A stretch of DNA of 64,000 nt from Magnetococcus marinus MC-1. GTDB taxonomy: Bacteria > Pseudomonadota > Magnetococcia > Magnetococcales > Magnetococcaceae. The notes below the pieces were generated by a model. It saw only the letters and a program-made list of their open reading frames with translations, did not search any database and was not told where the DNA came from. Below, piece by piece: positions 43,482-51,888 of this stretch (position 1 is the stretch's first letter; each line of letters starts with the position of its first letter). Position numbers and translations under genes: made by a program. The DNA is taken from positions 1,455,501 to 1,519,500 of the forward strand of contig NC_008576.1 of the NCBI RefSeq assembly GCF_000014865.1, in the 5' to 3' direction.

Positions 43482-44345
43482 ATGCGACAAACCAAGCTGG
43501 ATTGTAAGGTTCTGGACAATTGGGAGGGATTGGAGATTGAACTCCCCAGTCATGTGCAGCAGCGCTTTAACCGTTGCAACCTGACGGCTGATATTTTGGG
43601 CTCATTAGCCTACCAAAAACACCCGGTACCTTTACAGATTGTGGGTACCGCAGACCTGCATCATCGGCTGTTCAAACATTTGGATACCATTAAAAAGAAA
43701 CGGTTAAGGGCTGAATATTTTCAAGACTATATGACGGTCCATTTTACCCTGGAAGCACCAGAAGAGGCCGGTTATACCCCAGGCAGTCGCTACCAACGCA
43801 TTAAGACCGACTATCGGCGTATTCTGCGGGGCTGGCTGTTTAATCCCGATGGACGTGAAGCGGCGGTGATCAAGGGTTGGGTGCTCTCCCGCTTTGGGTT
43901 GTTACCCCGCTGGCACGATGGCGTGTTAGACGATTGTCACAGCCCGGCCTATCAGAAATATCTACAGATGCAGGCCAACGGGCTCTACAACACCAATGCC
44001 CTAGAGTCGCAGCTAGATATGGTCTATGCCTATTGCCAGTACGAGTTGAAAAAGCGCTTTCCTGGTCAGATACACTGGATGCTCTACCGTGGTGTAAATA
44101 CCGTAGATCAATATGAAATTTTGGCCAAAGGACCTAAGGGTAGGCATGTGGTGCTGCTCAATAACCTAAACTCGTTTACCGAAGATCGCGACCGGGCCGA
44201 TGAGTTTGGGGACTATATTATGGAGATGGAGATCCCTTTCTATAAGGTATTTTGCTACAACGCTCTGTTCCCTGGCCTGCTTAAAGGGGAAGAAGAGGTG
44301 ATGGTGGTGGGCGGGCTCTACGATGTACGCATCTGTACGGTTTAA
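43482..44345 (+). CDS. draT: NAD+-dinitrogen-reductase ADP-ribosyltransferase
   Basis: A 287-residue DraT. It begins MRQTKLDCKVLDNWEGLEIEL (ATG 43482 preceded by GAGGAGG) and contains LLPRWHDGVLDDCHSPAYQKY, WMLYRGVNTVDQYEIL and VVLLNNLNSFTEDRDRADEFGD, the NAD-binding R-S-E-like blocks of DraT. It transfers ADP-ribose from NAD+ to the NifH arginine, switching nitrogenase off after ammonium or dark/energy shock and releasing nicotinamide. It diverges from nifH. Its partner draG lies 7.5 kb away rather than next to it. Confidence 0.93.
   Translation: MRQTKLDCKVLDNWEGLEIELPSHVQQRFNRCNLTADILGSLAYQKHPVPLQIVGTADLHHRLFKHLDTIKKKRLRAEYFQDYMTVHFTLEAPEEAGYTPGSRYQRIKTDYRRILRGWLFNPDGREAAVIKGWVLSRFGLLPRWHDGVLDDCHSPAYQKYLQMQANGLYNTNALESQLDMVYAYCQYELKKRFPGQIHWMLYRGVNTVDQYEILAKGPKGRHVVLLNNLNSFTEDRDRADEFGDYIMEMEIPFYKVFCYNALFPGLLKGEEEVMVVGGLYDVRICTV
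43503..43518. promoter_or_regulatory. NifA upstream activator site (nifH), inside draT
   Basis: TGTAAGGTTCTGGACA matches TGT-N10-ACA and lies within draT codons 8-13, about 107 bp upstream of the nifH -24 box, the usual distance. An AT-rich run (43425-43455) separates it from the promoter. Confidence 0.65.
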
Positions 44346-44583
44346 AGAACAGGGGCTGGCTGCTCCCCCAGGGTCGGTTTGTAGGCTGTTGTCGGGATTG
44401 TCGGATTTGTCTTAAACCGTGCAATGTGACATTTTTTTAATCACTGCACGACAATACATGCAATTTTAATGAGCATGTCGCAAGCTGGACAAAATACGAC
44501 AAAACATGTAAGTGTAGGAAATATTGATACAAAAAACATGGCATGATTCCTGATATCTTGTGATGTAGAGGCTTGTGGCATTC

Positions 44584-44597
44584 TTGACATAGATCAC
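44584..44597. promoter_or_regulatory. FNR/FixK-like site upstream of nifA
   Basis: TTGACATAGATCAC resembles TTGAT-N4-ATCAA with one change in each arm, 117 bp before the nifA ATG in a 368-bp gene-free stretch (44346-44713). It could place nifA under anaerobic control. A GTGCA/TGCAC dyad at 44419-44449 is the only other structure noted here. Confidence 0.4.
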
Positions 44598-44713
44598 ATG
44601 CTCTAAAAAGAGGCCACGCGTCAATAGGGCCCGGATGTCACCTTTCGTACAAATGTAGGTAAGGTGTCACTTCACACCGCGGTGTGTCATCGCTCTTGCT
44701 GGGAGTCACAAAC

Positions 44714-46366
44714 ATGAGTGCAGATCTCTACAGTCCTTTCCGTGCCAACCCCAGTGCCATCATGCAACTGACGCGTTCAGCGTTGATTGCTTCTCAGTTA
44801 GAGGCACTTTACCAAGTGGGGCGTATTTTGGCTGAAGAGGGCAACCTAACCGCTGTGTTGGATGGCGTGTTGGAGGCCGTGGAGAAAATGGGTGGGATGA
44901 GCAAAAGCATCATCACCCTGTCGGACCCGGAAACGGGCCGTCTATTGGTACGCGCAGTACACGACAGCAATGAGGGGTTTGCCCCCCTGGGTGGGGACGA
45001 TATCGTCTACCGTCCCGGCGAAGGGGTGATGGGCTCCATCATGCAGAACGGCAATACCTTTATTTGCGAACTGCCTGCCAATGAGCAGCGCTTTCTGCAT
45101 CGTTTGGGATTGCTGGACCCTACGTTGCCTTTTATTGGTGTGCCCCTGTTTTTGGACGCCAAACCCATTGGTGTTTTGGCGGCCCAGCCTGTGTTCGGCA
45201 ACCGTGCCTTTTTGCGGGAACAGGCGCACTTTTTGGAGATGGTGGCCAATTTGGTATCGCAAAAAGTGCGTTCCAACCAGCGTTATGAGCAGTTGCAAGC
45301 CCTGTTAAGCAGCCAGGCTGTGGGGCGCTCAACCACCGCAATGAGCACGGCGATCCGTATTGAGAACGAGCGCTCTGGCATGCAGCCGGTGTTGTTGGGC
45401 AAAGCGGCCTCCATGAAACAGGTTGTGAACATGGCCCTTAAAGCGGCTCAATTTGATAGCACCGTGTTGGTGCTAGGGGAGTCGGGTACAGGTAAAGAGT
45501 TGGTGGCCAATACGGTACACTATAATAGTGCTCGGGCCAGTCGGCCCTTTGTTAAAGTCAACTGTGCTTCGTTATCGGATAACTTGCTAGAGTCTGAACT
45601 GTTTGGCCATGAAAAAGGGGCATTTACCGGTGCCATTGCAACCCGTAAAGGGCGTTTTGAAATGGCCGATGGCGGCACCCTGTTTCTGGATGAGATTGGT
45701 GAAATTTCCCCCTCGTTCCAAGCCAAGTTGCTGCGGGTGTTGCAAGAGGGTGAGTTTGAACGGGTAGGGGGTGCGCGCACCATCAAGGTCAATGTGCGGG
45801 TGGTAGCGGCCACCAACCGTGACCTCAGCGCCGAGGTGCAAAAGGGTAACTTCCGCGCGGACCTCTTCTACCGTCTGCATGTGCTGCCCATTGAGATACC
45901 TGCCCTGCGGGAGCGTATGGAAGATTTGCCCTTGCTGACCGAAGCGCTGCTAGAGCGCATCTCCACCAAGCAGCACCGCCCCTTGAGCATCACCAAAGAG
46001 GCTCTGCGCCGTTTGATGATGTATGAGTGGGCCGGTAATGTGCGCGAACTGGAAAATTGCCTGGAGCGTGCCGCCGTGCTGAGTGATGAGGGGCACATTG
46101 ACGCCTCGCACATTATCTTCTCTAGCGGGGCCAATCGGGAGCCGATGCCTGCATTGACCAACCACCGTATCCACAATGCCAGCAGTTGCGCCCTGCCCAG
46201 CAGTGCCGATTTAAGCGATCCTACCTTGGAGGAGCGTGAGCGGGTGATGGGGGCCTTGGAGCAGTCAGGCTGGGTGCAGGCAAAAGCGGCCCGTCTCTTG
46301 GGCATGACCCCCCGTCAGGTGGCCTACCGCATTAAGATACTGAACATCCCCATGCGCACATTATAA
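44714..46366 (+). CDS. nifA: Nif-specific transcriptional activator NifA
   Basis: A 550-residue sigma-54 activator. A GAF domain (about 35-175) precedes the AAA+ domain (about 215-440), which has Walker A GESGTGKE near 255, the sigma-54 contact loop GAFTGA near 302 and [13 protein letters not shown]-terminal Fis-type HTH follows ([18 protein letters not shown]). The ATG at 44714 has GGGAG at 8 bp. After [10 protein letters not shown] the interdomain linker lacks the C-x4-C pair found in oxygen-sensitive alphaproteobacterial NifA. It should activate nifH, nifE, nifB and the gene at 55013 through the TGT-N10-ACA sites. Confidence 0.95.
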   Translation: MSADLYSPFRANPSAIMQLTRSALIASQLEALYQVGRILAEEGNLTAVLDGVLEAVEKMGGMSKSIITLSDPETGRLLVRAVHDSNEGFAPLGGDDIVYRPGEGVMGSIMQNGNTFICELPANEQRFLHRLGLLDPTLPFIGVPLFLDAKPIGVLAAQPVFGNRAFLREQAHFLEMVANLVSQKVRSNQRYEQLQALLSSQAVGRSTTAMSTAIRIENERSGMQPVLLGKAASMKQVVNMALKAAQFDSTVLVLGESGTGKELVANTVHYNSARASRPFVKVNCASLSDNLLESELFGHEKGAFTGAIATRKGRFEMADGGTLFLDEIGEISPSFQAKLLRVLQEGEFERVGGARTIKVNVRVVAATNRDLSAEVQKGNFRADLFYRLHVLPIEIPALRERMEDLPLLTEALLERISTKQHRPLSITKEALRRLMMYEWAGNVRELENCLERAAVLSDEGHIDASHIIFSSGANREPMPALTNHRIHNASSCALPSSADLSDPTLEERERVMGALEQSGWVQAKAARLLGMTPRQVAYRIKILNIPMRTL

Positions 46367-46393
46367 CGCTCACACGCGATTGGGTTGGGTTAA

Positions 46394-46426
46394 AACACAG
46401 GCGGTCCTTCGGGGCCGCCTGTTTGC
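46394..46426 (+). terminator. Hairpin terminator after nifA
   Basis: ACAGGCGGTCC pairs with GGGCCGCCTGT around TTCG (46397-46422), an ultrastable tetraloop stem followed by TTTG. It lies about 30 bp past the nifA stop. Confidence 0.7.
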
Positions 46427-46627
46427 GTCTGTAGGGCGTATTTAGGTGAGGTTTTGGCTGGGTTGCTGTGGCATACTGGGGCGCGTTTATTGAGGGGGGT
46501 TGTCCAACTTTATAAGCAAAGGGCGTATAAAGGAGCGTTGGGCGATTGGGGTTTGTGGTGTATTGGAGATGCTACAATCCCCCTGGGGCGCGTGCCGTTC
46601 AGTCATCCATGTCTAGAGGAGGGTGTC

Positions 46628-48802
46628 GTGCAGGATACCAAAAAGAAAAAGCCGCTAACTTTTCCCATTCGCGTAACCATGATGAGCCTGTTGTTGGCCA
46701 TTACGCTGGGACTATCGGGTTGGTTAACCTGGTTTAACTACAGTAGGAGTTCTCAGCAAGCCTTGGATACGGCGGAGAATATCATTACCAAAAACAACGA
46801 TATTATTTTTGGTCAATATCGCCAAATTATGGATCCGGCTTATGTGTTGGCCGAGGCCATGACCGGCAGCGCCGAACTGATGGATGGGGCTCCGCGCACA
46901 CTGGAGCACCCGGCCACGCGCACCTTGCTCAAGACGTTGGATGCCTATCCCCGTTTTTTGCTGGCCTATCAGGGGTTTGAGGATGGCTCGTTTCACCAAG
47001 TCACACGGCTCTATAACGAACCAGAATTTCGCCAATTTCTGGGTGCGCCAGACAATGCGGCGTATGGCTTGTTGATTCTTCCAGCACGTGACAAAGTTGG
47101 GGCTGCCGTTACCGAGCAATGGCTCTTTCTCGACAAGCAGTATGAACCGGTGGCTAAGGCTGAGGCGATCCAAACCAACTATGATCCACGGTTGCGCCCT
47201 TGGTATGGTAAGGCGATGCAGCAGGATCGTGCGGTCAACTCGGGGTTATACCTATATGCCCATCCCCATGTGGCGGGTTTAACCATCTCGCGGCAGTTAT
47301 CGGGTGATAAAAAAAGTGTCATTGGCTTGGATCTGCCCATGGCCGAGCTGGCGCGTTTCTTACGGATGAACCGCTTCAGTTTGTCAAGCAAGTCTTTCTT
47401 CTTTAACGATAAAAAACAGATTACCGTGTTTCCCGATGATCGTTATGGCACCGTAACAGAAAAAGATCCTGTTGGCGGTAAAGATAGGGTGCGGTTTACC
47501 AATGTACAGGAGCTGCCGTTTCCCGAGGTGGGGGCTGTGGTGGAGGCCATCCATCAAGGGGGCACCTTTGGGCACGCCTTTTTCACGCTGGGTGGGCGTG
47601 ACTATGTGCGCATGGTGACACGGATACCCAGTAAATATAGTGAAACGGAGTTTTTAGCCCATGTGGCACCGGTGGATGAGCTGCTGGGGGCGGTGCTTGA
47701 GGTAAGGACCTATAGCCTGATTCTCTCGCTGTTTGGTACCACCATCGCCTTGCTGTTGGTCTTTCTGATCTCCCGACGTTTTTCGGAAGCGATTCAGTTG
47801 TTGGCCCAGGAGACCGACCATATTCGTCAGTTTCAATTGGATCTGCCCTTTAAATTCTCCTCCCATATTACCGAGTTGAGTCGCTTGGGCGAGTCGATGG
47901 AGACCATGAAAACAGCCTTGCGCATCTTTGGTCAATATGTACCCAAGAGTTTGGTCAAACAGTTGATTCAATCCCAGCAGCAGATTCAATTGGGTGGGGA
48001 GAGCAAAGAGGTCACACTACTGTTTACCGATGTTGCAGACTTTACAACCATATCAGAAAAGGTTGAAGCACAAGAGCTGATCACCGCTCTAACCGCCTAT
48101 TTTCAATCCCTTGGTAGCACCATTTTGGACTATAAAGGCACCATTGATAAATATATTGGTGATGCCGTCATGGCCTTTTGGAATGCCCCGCTAGACCAGC
48201 CCGATCATGTTCGGCTGGGCTGTATGGCCGCGCTGGAAGGGCGCTATAAGAGCAACCAACAGAATAAAGTGTGGCGCGAGGCGGGGCAGGTGGAGATGTA
48301 CACCCGCTTTGGCATGCACACCGGCACGGTGGTGGTTGGCAATGTGGGTTCGTCGGACCGGATGAACTATACCGCCATTGGGGCCTCGGTCAACCTGGCG
48401 GCCCGCTTGGAGGGGTTGAACAAATATTATGGCACCCAAATTTTGGTGAGTGAGGATGTCAAACGGGGGGCTGGGCAAGGGTTTCTGTTCCGCTCTGTGG
48501 ATGTGGTGGTGCCCAAGGGGGCCATCCAGACCACTCCCGTGTATGAACTGTTGGGGATGTTAGAGGGCCCCGCCAATCTAATGGTGGACGCGACGCAAAT
48601 TGCGTGGTGTGCGCAGTGGGAGCAGGTCTACGCCCACTATCGCGCACGCCGCTGGGATGAGGCCTTAATGCTCATGGAGGCGATGACGGCCCAACGCAAC
48701 GACGATAAATTGGTTACGCTGTTCCAGGCCCGTTGTCAGCACTTTAAAGAGAATCCTCCGCCCGAGGATTGGAATGGGGCCGAGCAGTTTAAAACGAAGT
48801 AA
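46628..48802 (+). CDS. Membrane adenylate/guanylate cyclase with periplasmic Cache-type sensor
   Basis: A protein of about 724 residues. A basic start is followed by one membrane helix (about 19-37), a long periplasmic region (about 40-360, dCache-like, with the FFFNDKKQITVFPDD and RDYVRMVTRIPSKY strands), a second helix (near 366-385), a HAMP-like linker and a class III cyclase domain (about 455-640). Its metal Asp residues lie in LLFTDVADFTTISE and GDAVMAFWN. The GTG start at 46628 is fixed by GAGGAGGG; upstream in-frame sequence is not protein-like. It would make a cyclic nucleotide in response to a periplasmic signal. It lies between nifA and nifB but looks separately transcribed. Confidence 0.85.
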   Translation: MQDTKKKKPLTFPIRVTMMSLLLAITLGLSGWLTWFNYSRSSQQALDTAENIITKNNDIIFGQYRQIMDPAYVLAEAMTGSAELMDGAPRTLEHPATRTLLKTLDAYPRFLLAYQGFEDGSFHQVTRLYNEPEFRQFLGAPDNAAYGLLILPARDKVGAAVTEQWLFLDKQYEPVAKAEAIQTNYDPRLRPWYGKAMQQDRAVNSGLYLYAHPHVAGLTISRQLSGDKKSVIGLDLPMAELARFLRMNRFSLSSKSFFFNDKKQITVFPDDRYGTVTEKDPVGGKDRVRFTNVQELPFPEVGAVVEAIHQGGTFGHAFFTLGGRDYVRMVTRIPSKYSETEFLAHVAPVDELLGAVLEVRTYSLILSLFGTTIALLLVFLISRRFSEAIQLLAQETDHIRQFQLDLPFKFSSHITELSRLGESMETMKTALRIFGQYVPKSLVKQLIQSQQQIQLGGESKEVTLLFTDVADFTTISEKVEAQELITALTAYFQSLGSTILDYKGTIDKYIGDAVMAFWNAPLDQPDHVRLGCMAALEGRYKSNQQNKVWREAGQVEMYTRFGMHTGTVVVGNVGSSDRMNYTAIGASVNLAARLEGLNKYYGTQILVSEDVKRGAGQGFLFRSVDVVVPKGAIQTTPVYELLGMLEGPANLMVDATQIAWCAQWEQVYAHYRARRWDEALMLMEAMTAQRNDDKLVTLFQARCQHFKENPPPEDWNGAEQFKTK

Positions 48803-48833
48803 GCCAATCCCTAGGGGCACTTTGCACAGGTGC

Positions 48834-48866
48834 AGATCCCATCCCCCTTCGTGGGGGGTGGGATCT
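48834..48866 (+). terminator. Hairpin after the cyclase gene
   Basis: AGATCCCATCCCCC and GGGGGGTGGGATCT form a long stem around TTCG 30 bp after the cyclase stop. There is no T-run downstream (AACACGG), so termination efficiency is uncertain. Confidence 0.55.
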
Positions 48867-48953
48867 AACACGGGTGGCTAGGTGCCCCCCTTGGTAGGGC
48901 TTGCAGGGAGGAGCAAAAGAGTACGGATTGTCTGCTCTCCATGCGACATACTT

Positions 48954-48969
48954 TGTCGTAGAGGCGACA
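48954..48969. promoter_or_regulatory. NifA upstream activator site (nifB)
   Basis: TGTCGTAGAGGCGACA fits TGT-N10-ACA and is largely palindromic (TGTCG/CGACA). It lies about 95 bp upstream of the nifB -24 box with an AT-rich run (49005-49045) in between. Confidence 0.75.
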
Positions 48970-49054
48970 AAAGCCTTTTTCATTGTCAGGCATGATACAA
49001 TGGAAATGATTAAGAAAAATTAATAAATACAATTAGATAAAAATGTTTTCCGGT

Positions 49055-49069
49055 TGGTCCGTTGCTTGC
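49055..49069 (+). promoter_or_regulatory. Sigma-54 promoter of the nifB operon
   Basis: TGGTCC-GTTGC-TTGC gives the GG-N10-GC -24/-12 spacing, 51 bp before the nifB ATG. The -24 box deviates slightly from TGGCAC; the -12 box is consensus. Confidence 0.8.
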
Positions 49070-49119
49070 CATAGAGAGGGGTAGAGTGATTGTACCGAAC
49101 ACCAACCGGGAGGCTGAAT

Positions 49120-50514
49120 ATGTCTGCATCCTGCTCATCGGGCCAAAGCGGACCATCGGTGGATACTCATCCTTGTTTCTCCAAGGATGCCCACCACAAA
49201 TATGCGCGTATGCACTTGGCGGTGGCCCCCGCCTGCAATATCCAATGCAACTATTGCAACCGTAAGTATGACTGCGCCAATGAATCACGCCCTGGTGTGG
49301 TTTCTGAGCTGCTCACTCCGCAACAGGCGGTGGAAAAGGTGAGGGCGGTTAAAGCCAAAATTCCCCAACTTACGGTGGTGGGTATTGCGGGTCCTGGTGA
49401 CCCCTTGGCCAATCCTGCGCGCACCTTTGAGACCTGTGAGCGGATTGCGGCAGAGTTTCCTGAGCTTCAGCTCTGTCTCTCTACCAACGGCTTGACCTTG
49501 CCACAGCATGTGGAGCGGATTAAAGCGTTAAACGTGCACCACGTTACCATTACCATCAATGCGCTGGATCCTGAGGTGGGGGCTAAGGTTTATCCTTGGA
49601 TTTTCCACAATAACCGGCGTATCCGGGGTAAAAAAGCAGCCGCGATTCTGATTAGAAACCAGTTCAAAGGGCTGGAGATGCTGGTGGAGCGTGGTGTGTT
49701 GGTTAAGGTTAATTCGGTGATGATCCCCGGCATGAATGAGGATCATCTGCTGGAGGTCAATAAAGTGGTGAGTGAGAAGGGTGCCTTCTTACACAACATC
49801 ATGCCGTTGATCTCCGCGCCGGAGCATGGCACCTACTTTGGTTTGATGGGGCAGCGCAATCCTGAAGATGGTGAGCTTGAGGCATTGCGGGCGCGTTGCG
49901 CTGGAGATGTGGAGCTCATGACCCATTGCCGCCAGTGCCGGGCCGATGCGGTGGGTATGTTGGGTGAAGATCGCAATGCGGAATTCACCATGGATAAAAT
50001 TGCACCATCTGCGCCTTTTTTTGCCCCAGCGGCGAAAAATATCATTCCCATTCAGCTTTCCAGCAGTTCGGTGAGCGAGCGCACCCCTGCGGCCAATGAA
50101 GAGGCCACCCATGAGCCACGCAGGGTTAAAGGGGCGGTTACACGGCGTCTGGCGGTGACCTCTAAGAGTGGGACCCATCTGGATCAGCATTTTGGCCATG
50201 CCGAGCGTTTTTTGGTCTACGACGCCAGCCCGCATGGGGTGACTTTTGTGGAAGAGCGCAACGCCCAGCAATATTGCTTTGGCGATGATCATTGTGGGGA
50301 TAAAGAGAGCGCACTCTCATTAGCGCTTAAAACGTTGACCGATTGTGAGGCAATCTTGTGTGAGCGCATCGGTTTTATGCCCTGGCAATCGTTGGAGCAG
50401 CAGGGGATTCAACCGATCAACCGTTTTGCGGGTGAAGCGATTGAAAATGCGCTGATGAGCTACTGTGCTGAACAGCCCGAAGCGAGCGCCAGCGGCGTGG
50501 CTTGTGTCCGTTAA
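49120..50514 (+). CDS. nifB: FeMo-cofactor biosynthesis radical SAM protein NifB
   Basis: A 464-residue NifB. Radical-SAM CNIQCNYC (Cys39, 43, 46) is followed by NRKYDCANESRPGVVSE. Further motifs include GIAGPGDPLANP, VNSVMIPGMNEDHL and MTHCRQCRADAVGMLGED. A C-terminal NifX-like domain (about 345-455: RRLAVTSKSGTHLDQHFGHAERFLVYD) stores the product. It builds NifB-co, the [8Fe-9S-C] core. The ATG at 49120 has GGGAGG at 7 bp and replaces an earlier in-frame codon. Confidence 0.96.
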   Translation: MSASCSSGQSGPSVDTHPCFSKDAHHKYARMHLAVAPACNIQCNYCNRKYDCANESRPGVVSELLTPQQAVEKVRAVKAKIPQLTVVGIAGPGDPLANPARTFETCERIAAEFPELQLCLSTNGLTLPQHVERIKALNVHHVTITINALDPEVGAKVYPWIFHNNRRIRGKKAAAILIRNQFKGLEMLVERGVLVKVNSVMIPGMNEDHLLEVNKVVSEKGAFLHNIMPLISAPEHGTYFGLMGQRNPEDGELEALRARCAGDVELMTHCRQCRADAVGMLGEDRNAEFTMDKIAPSAPFFAPAAKNIIPIQLSSSSVSERTPAANEEATHEPRRVKGAVTRRLAVTSKSGTHLDQHFGHAERFLVYDASPHGVTFVEERNAQQYCFGDDHCGDKESALSLALKTLTDCEAILCERIGFMPWQSLEQQGIQPINRFAGEAIENALMSYCAEQPEASASGVACVR

Positions 50515-50525
50515 GGAGAGGCAAA

Positions 50526-50807
50526 ATGGCCCTGAGCATTACCGAGAAGTGTGTCAACTGCTGGGCGTGTGAAACGGTTTGCCCCAGCGATGCGATTGTG
50601 GCGGCAAGCCCCCACTTTTTGATTAAAGCCGATGCGTGTAGCGAGTGTGACGGTCATTATGCCGATTATCAATGTGCGGCCATTTGCCCGGTGGAAGAGG
50701 CGATTTTAAACAGCTTTGGTGCCCCTATTAACCCGGTGGGTAGCCTCACAGGTGTTCCCGCCGAGGTGCGGTTGGCGTTTGAGCAAGGGGCTGGGTTACA
50801 CCTTTGA
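50526..50807 (+). CDS. fdxN: NifB-linked 2[4Fe-4S] ferredoxin
   Basis: A 93-residue ferredoxin with one CVNCWACETVCP site and a second of the expanded type (CSECDGHYADYQCAAICP), as in FdxN proteins that follow nifB. It probably feeds electrons to NifB. AAGGAGAGG precedes the ATG, 11 bp after the nifB stop, so both are co-translated. Confidence 0.88.
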   Translation: MALSITEKCVNCWACETVCPSDAIVAASPHFLIKADACSECDGHYADYQCAAICPVEEAILNSFGAPINPVGSLTGVPAEVRLAFEQGAGLHL

Positions 50808-50823
50808 GTGTGGGGAGATAAGC

Positions 50824-51264
50824 ATGGCGCACATCATCTTTTACGAAAAGCCCGGCTGTTTAAACGGTCGTCTACAAAAGGCGATGTTAGAGGCCTCTGG
50901 TCATACGCTGGAGGTGCGTAATCTGCTTACAGAAACTTGGCAGGCCGCCACGCTGCGCCCCTATTTTGGTAAAAAGCCGGTCAAAGAGTGGTTCAATCGT
51001 AGCGCCCCTAAAATTAAGAGTGGCGAGGTGGTGCCCTACAGCTTTACCGAAAAGAGCGCCTTGCAAGCGATGTTGAGCGATCCACTGTTAATTCGTCGTC
51101 CTTTGATGAAGAGTGGCGGCGGTTATATGAGTGGCTTTGAGCCCGAAGAGGTGGATCACTGGATCGGTTTAAAAAAGGGGCCGCAACCCACGGGTAAACC
51201 GTTAGATTTGGAAAGTTGTCCCAAAGGGCATGCCGCCGAAGCATGTCGTGTCGAGGCGTTGTAG
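50824..51264 (+). CDS. nifO: Nitrogenase-associated ArsC/Spx-like protein (NifO type)
   Basis: A 146-residue thioredoxin-fold protein: MAHIIFYEKPGCLNGRLQKAML (single Cys, not CxxC), EVRNLLTETWQAATLRPYFG, KEWFNRSAPKIKSGEV and DPLLIRRPLM (cis-Pro region). It matches the 'nitrogenase-associated protein' NifO found after nifB, thought to influence molybdenum allocation to nitrogenase. The ATG at 50824 lies 16 bp after fdxN. Confidence 0.85.
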   Translation: MAHIIFYEKPGCLNGRLQKAMLEASGHTLEVRNLLTETWQAATLRPYFGKKPVKEWFNRSAPKIKSGEVVPYSFTEKSALQAMLSDPLLIRRPLMKSGGGYMSGFEPEEVDHWIGLKKGPQPTGKPLDLESCPKGHAAEACRVEAL

Positions 51265-51273
51265 GGGGGAACG

Positions 51274-51888
51274 ATGGCTTACATCGCAATGCAGCAAACC
51301 ATGGAAGGCACCGCACCCTTTGGTATGGGGATGTCACCGCTGTTAAGCCGCCTTAAATTGCACCACGCGGGCCTGCCCAATGGGGGGTATTTGTTGGAGA
51401 TGCTCAGCAGTGCCTCGGCCAACAGTGGTGCGATGCCGCGCTATCTGGGGTTGAATCAAGCGGATTTTGAAGCATTGATGGCGGCCCATTTTCCGGGGCT
51501 GGAAGGGCATTTGTGCGATGCACTGGGTTGGCAGACGCCGGTGGATCGTAGCCGTCAAGATGAGATTGACGAGCTGTTGGAGTTGCTGGGAAGCCATGCC
51601 GACCACAGTTTGCCGGGGGGGCAAGGGGATGCTATGGCGCACATCTTGGCGGCGGGTTGTTTGGGTCACAACCATCTATGGGAAGATTTGGGATTATGGT
51701 CCCGGCAGCGGCTGTCGTCGTTGATTTTGACCAATTTTCCACGGTTGTCGGCCAAAAATGACCGGAATATGAAGTGGAAACGCTTTTTCTATAAGCAGTT
51801 ATGCGAGCAAGAGGGGGTCTACACCTGCCGTGCCCCGTCCTGCGCGGTGTGTGGAGATTATGCCTTATGCTTTGGTCCAGAAATGTAA
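51274..51888 (+). CDS. nifQ: Molybdenum donor protein NifQ
   Basis: A 204-residue NifQ with the C-terminal metal motif CRAPSCAVCGDYALC (Cx4Cx2Cx5C), which holds the [Mo-Fe-S] cluster given to NifEN/NifH. GLWSRQRLSSLILTNFPRLSAKNDRNMKWKRFFYKQLCEQEG is typical of the family. GGGGGAA precedes the ATG. The 3' end overlaps the draG start by 22 bp. Confidence 0.92.
   Translation: MAYIAMQQTMEGTAPFGMGMSPLLSRLKLHHAGLPNGGYLLEMLSSASANSGAMPRYLGLNQADFEALMAAHFPGLEGHLCDALGWQTPVDRSRQDEIDELLELLGSHADHSLPGGQGDAMAHILAAGCLGHNHLWEDLGLWSRQRLSSLILTNFPRLSAKNDRNMKWKRFFYKQLCEQEGVYTCRAPSCAVCGDYALCFGPEM

Noticed and set aside
44476-44491. TGTCGCAAGCTGGACA, a possible NifA site upstream of nifA
   Set aside because: It fits TGT-N10-ACA, but I found no -24/-12 box between it and nifA, so NifA autoregulation is not supported.
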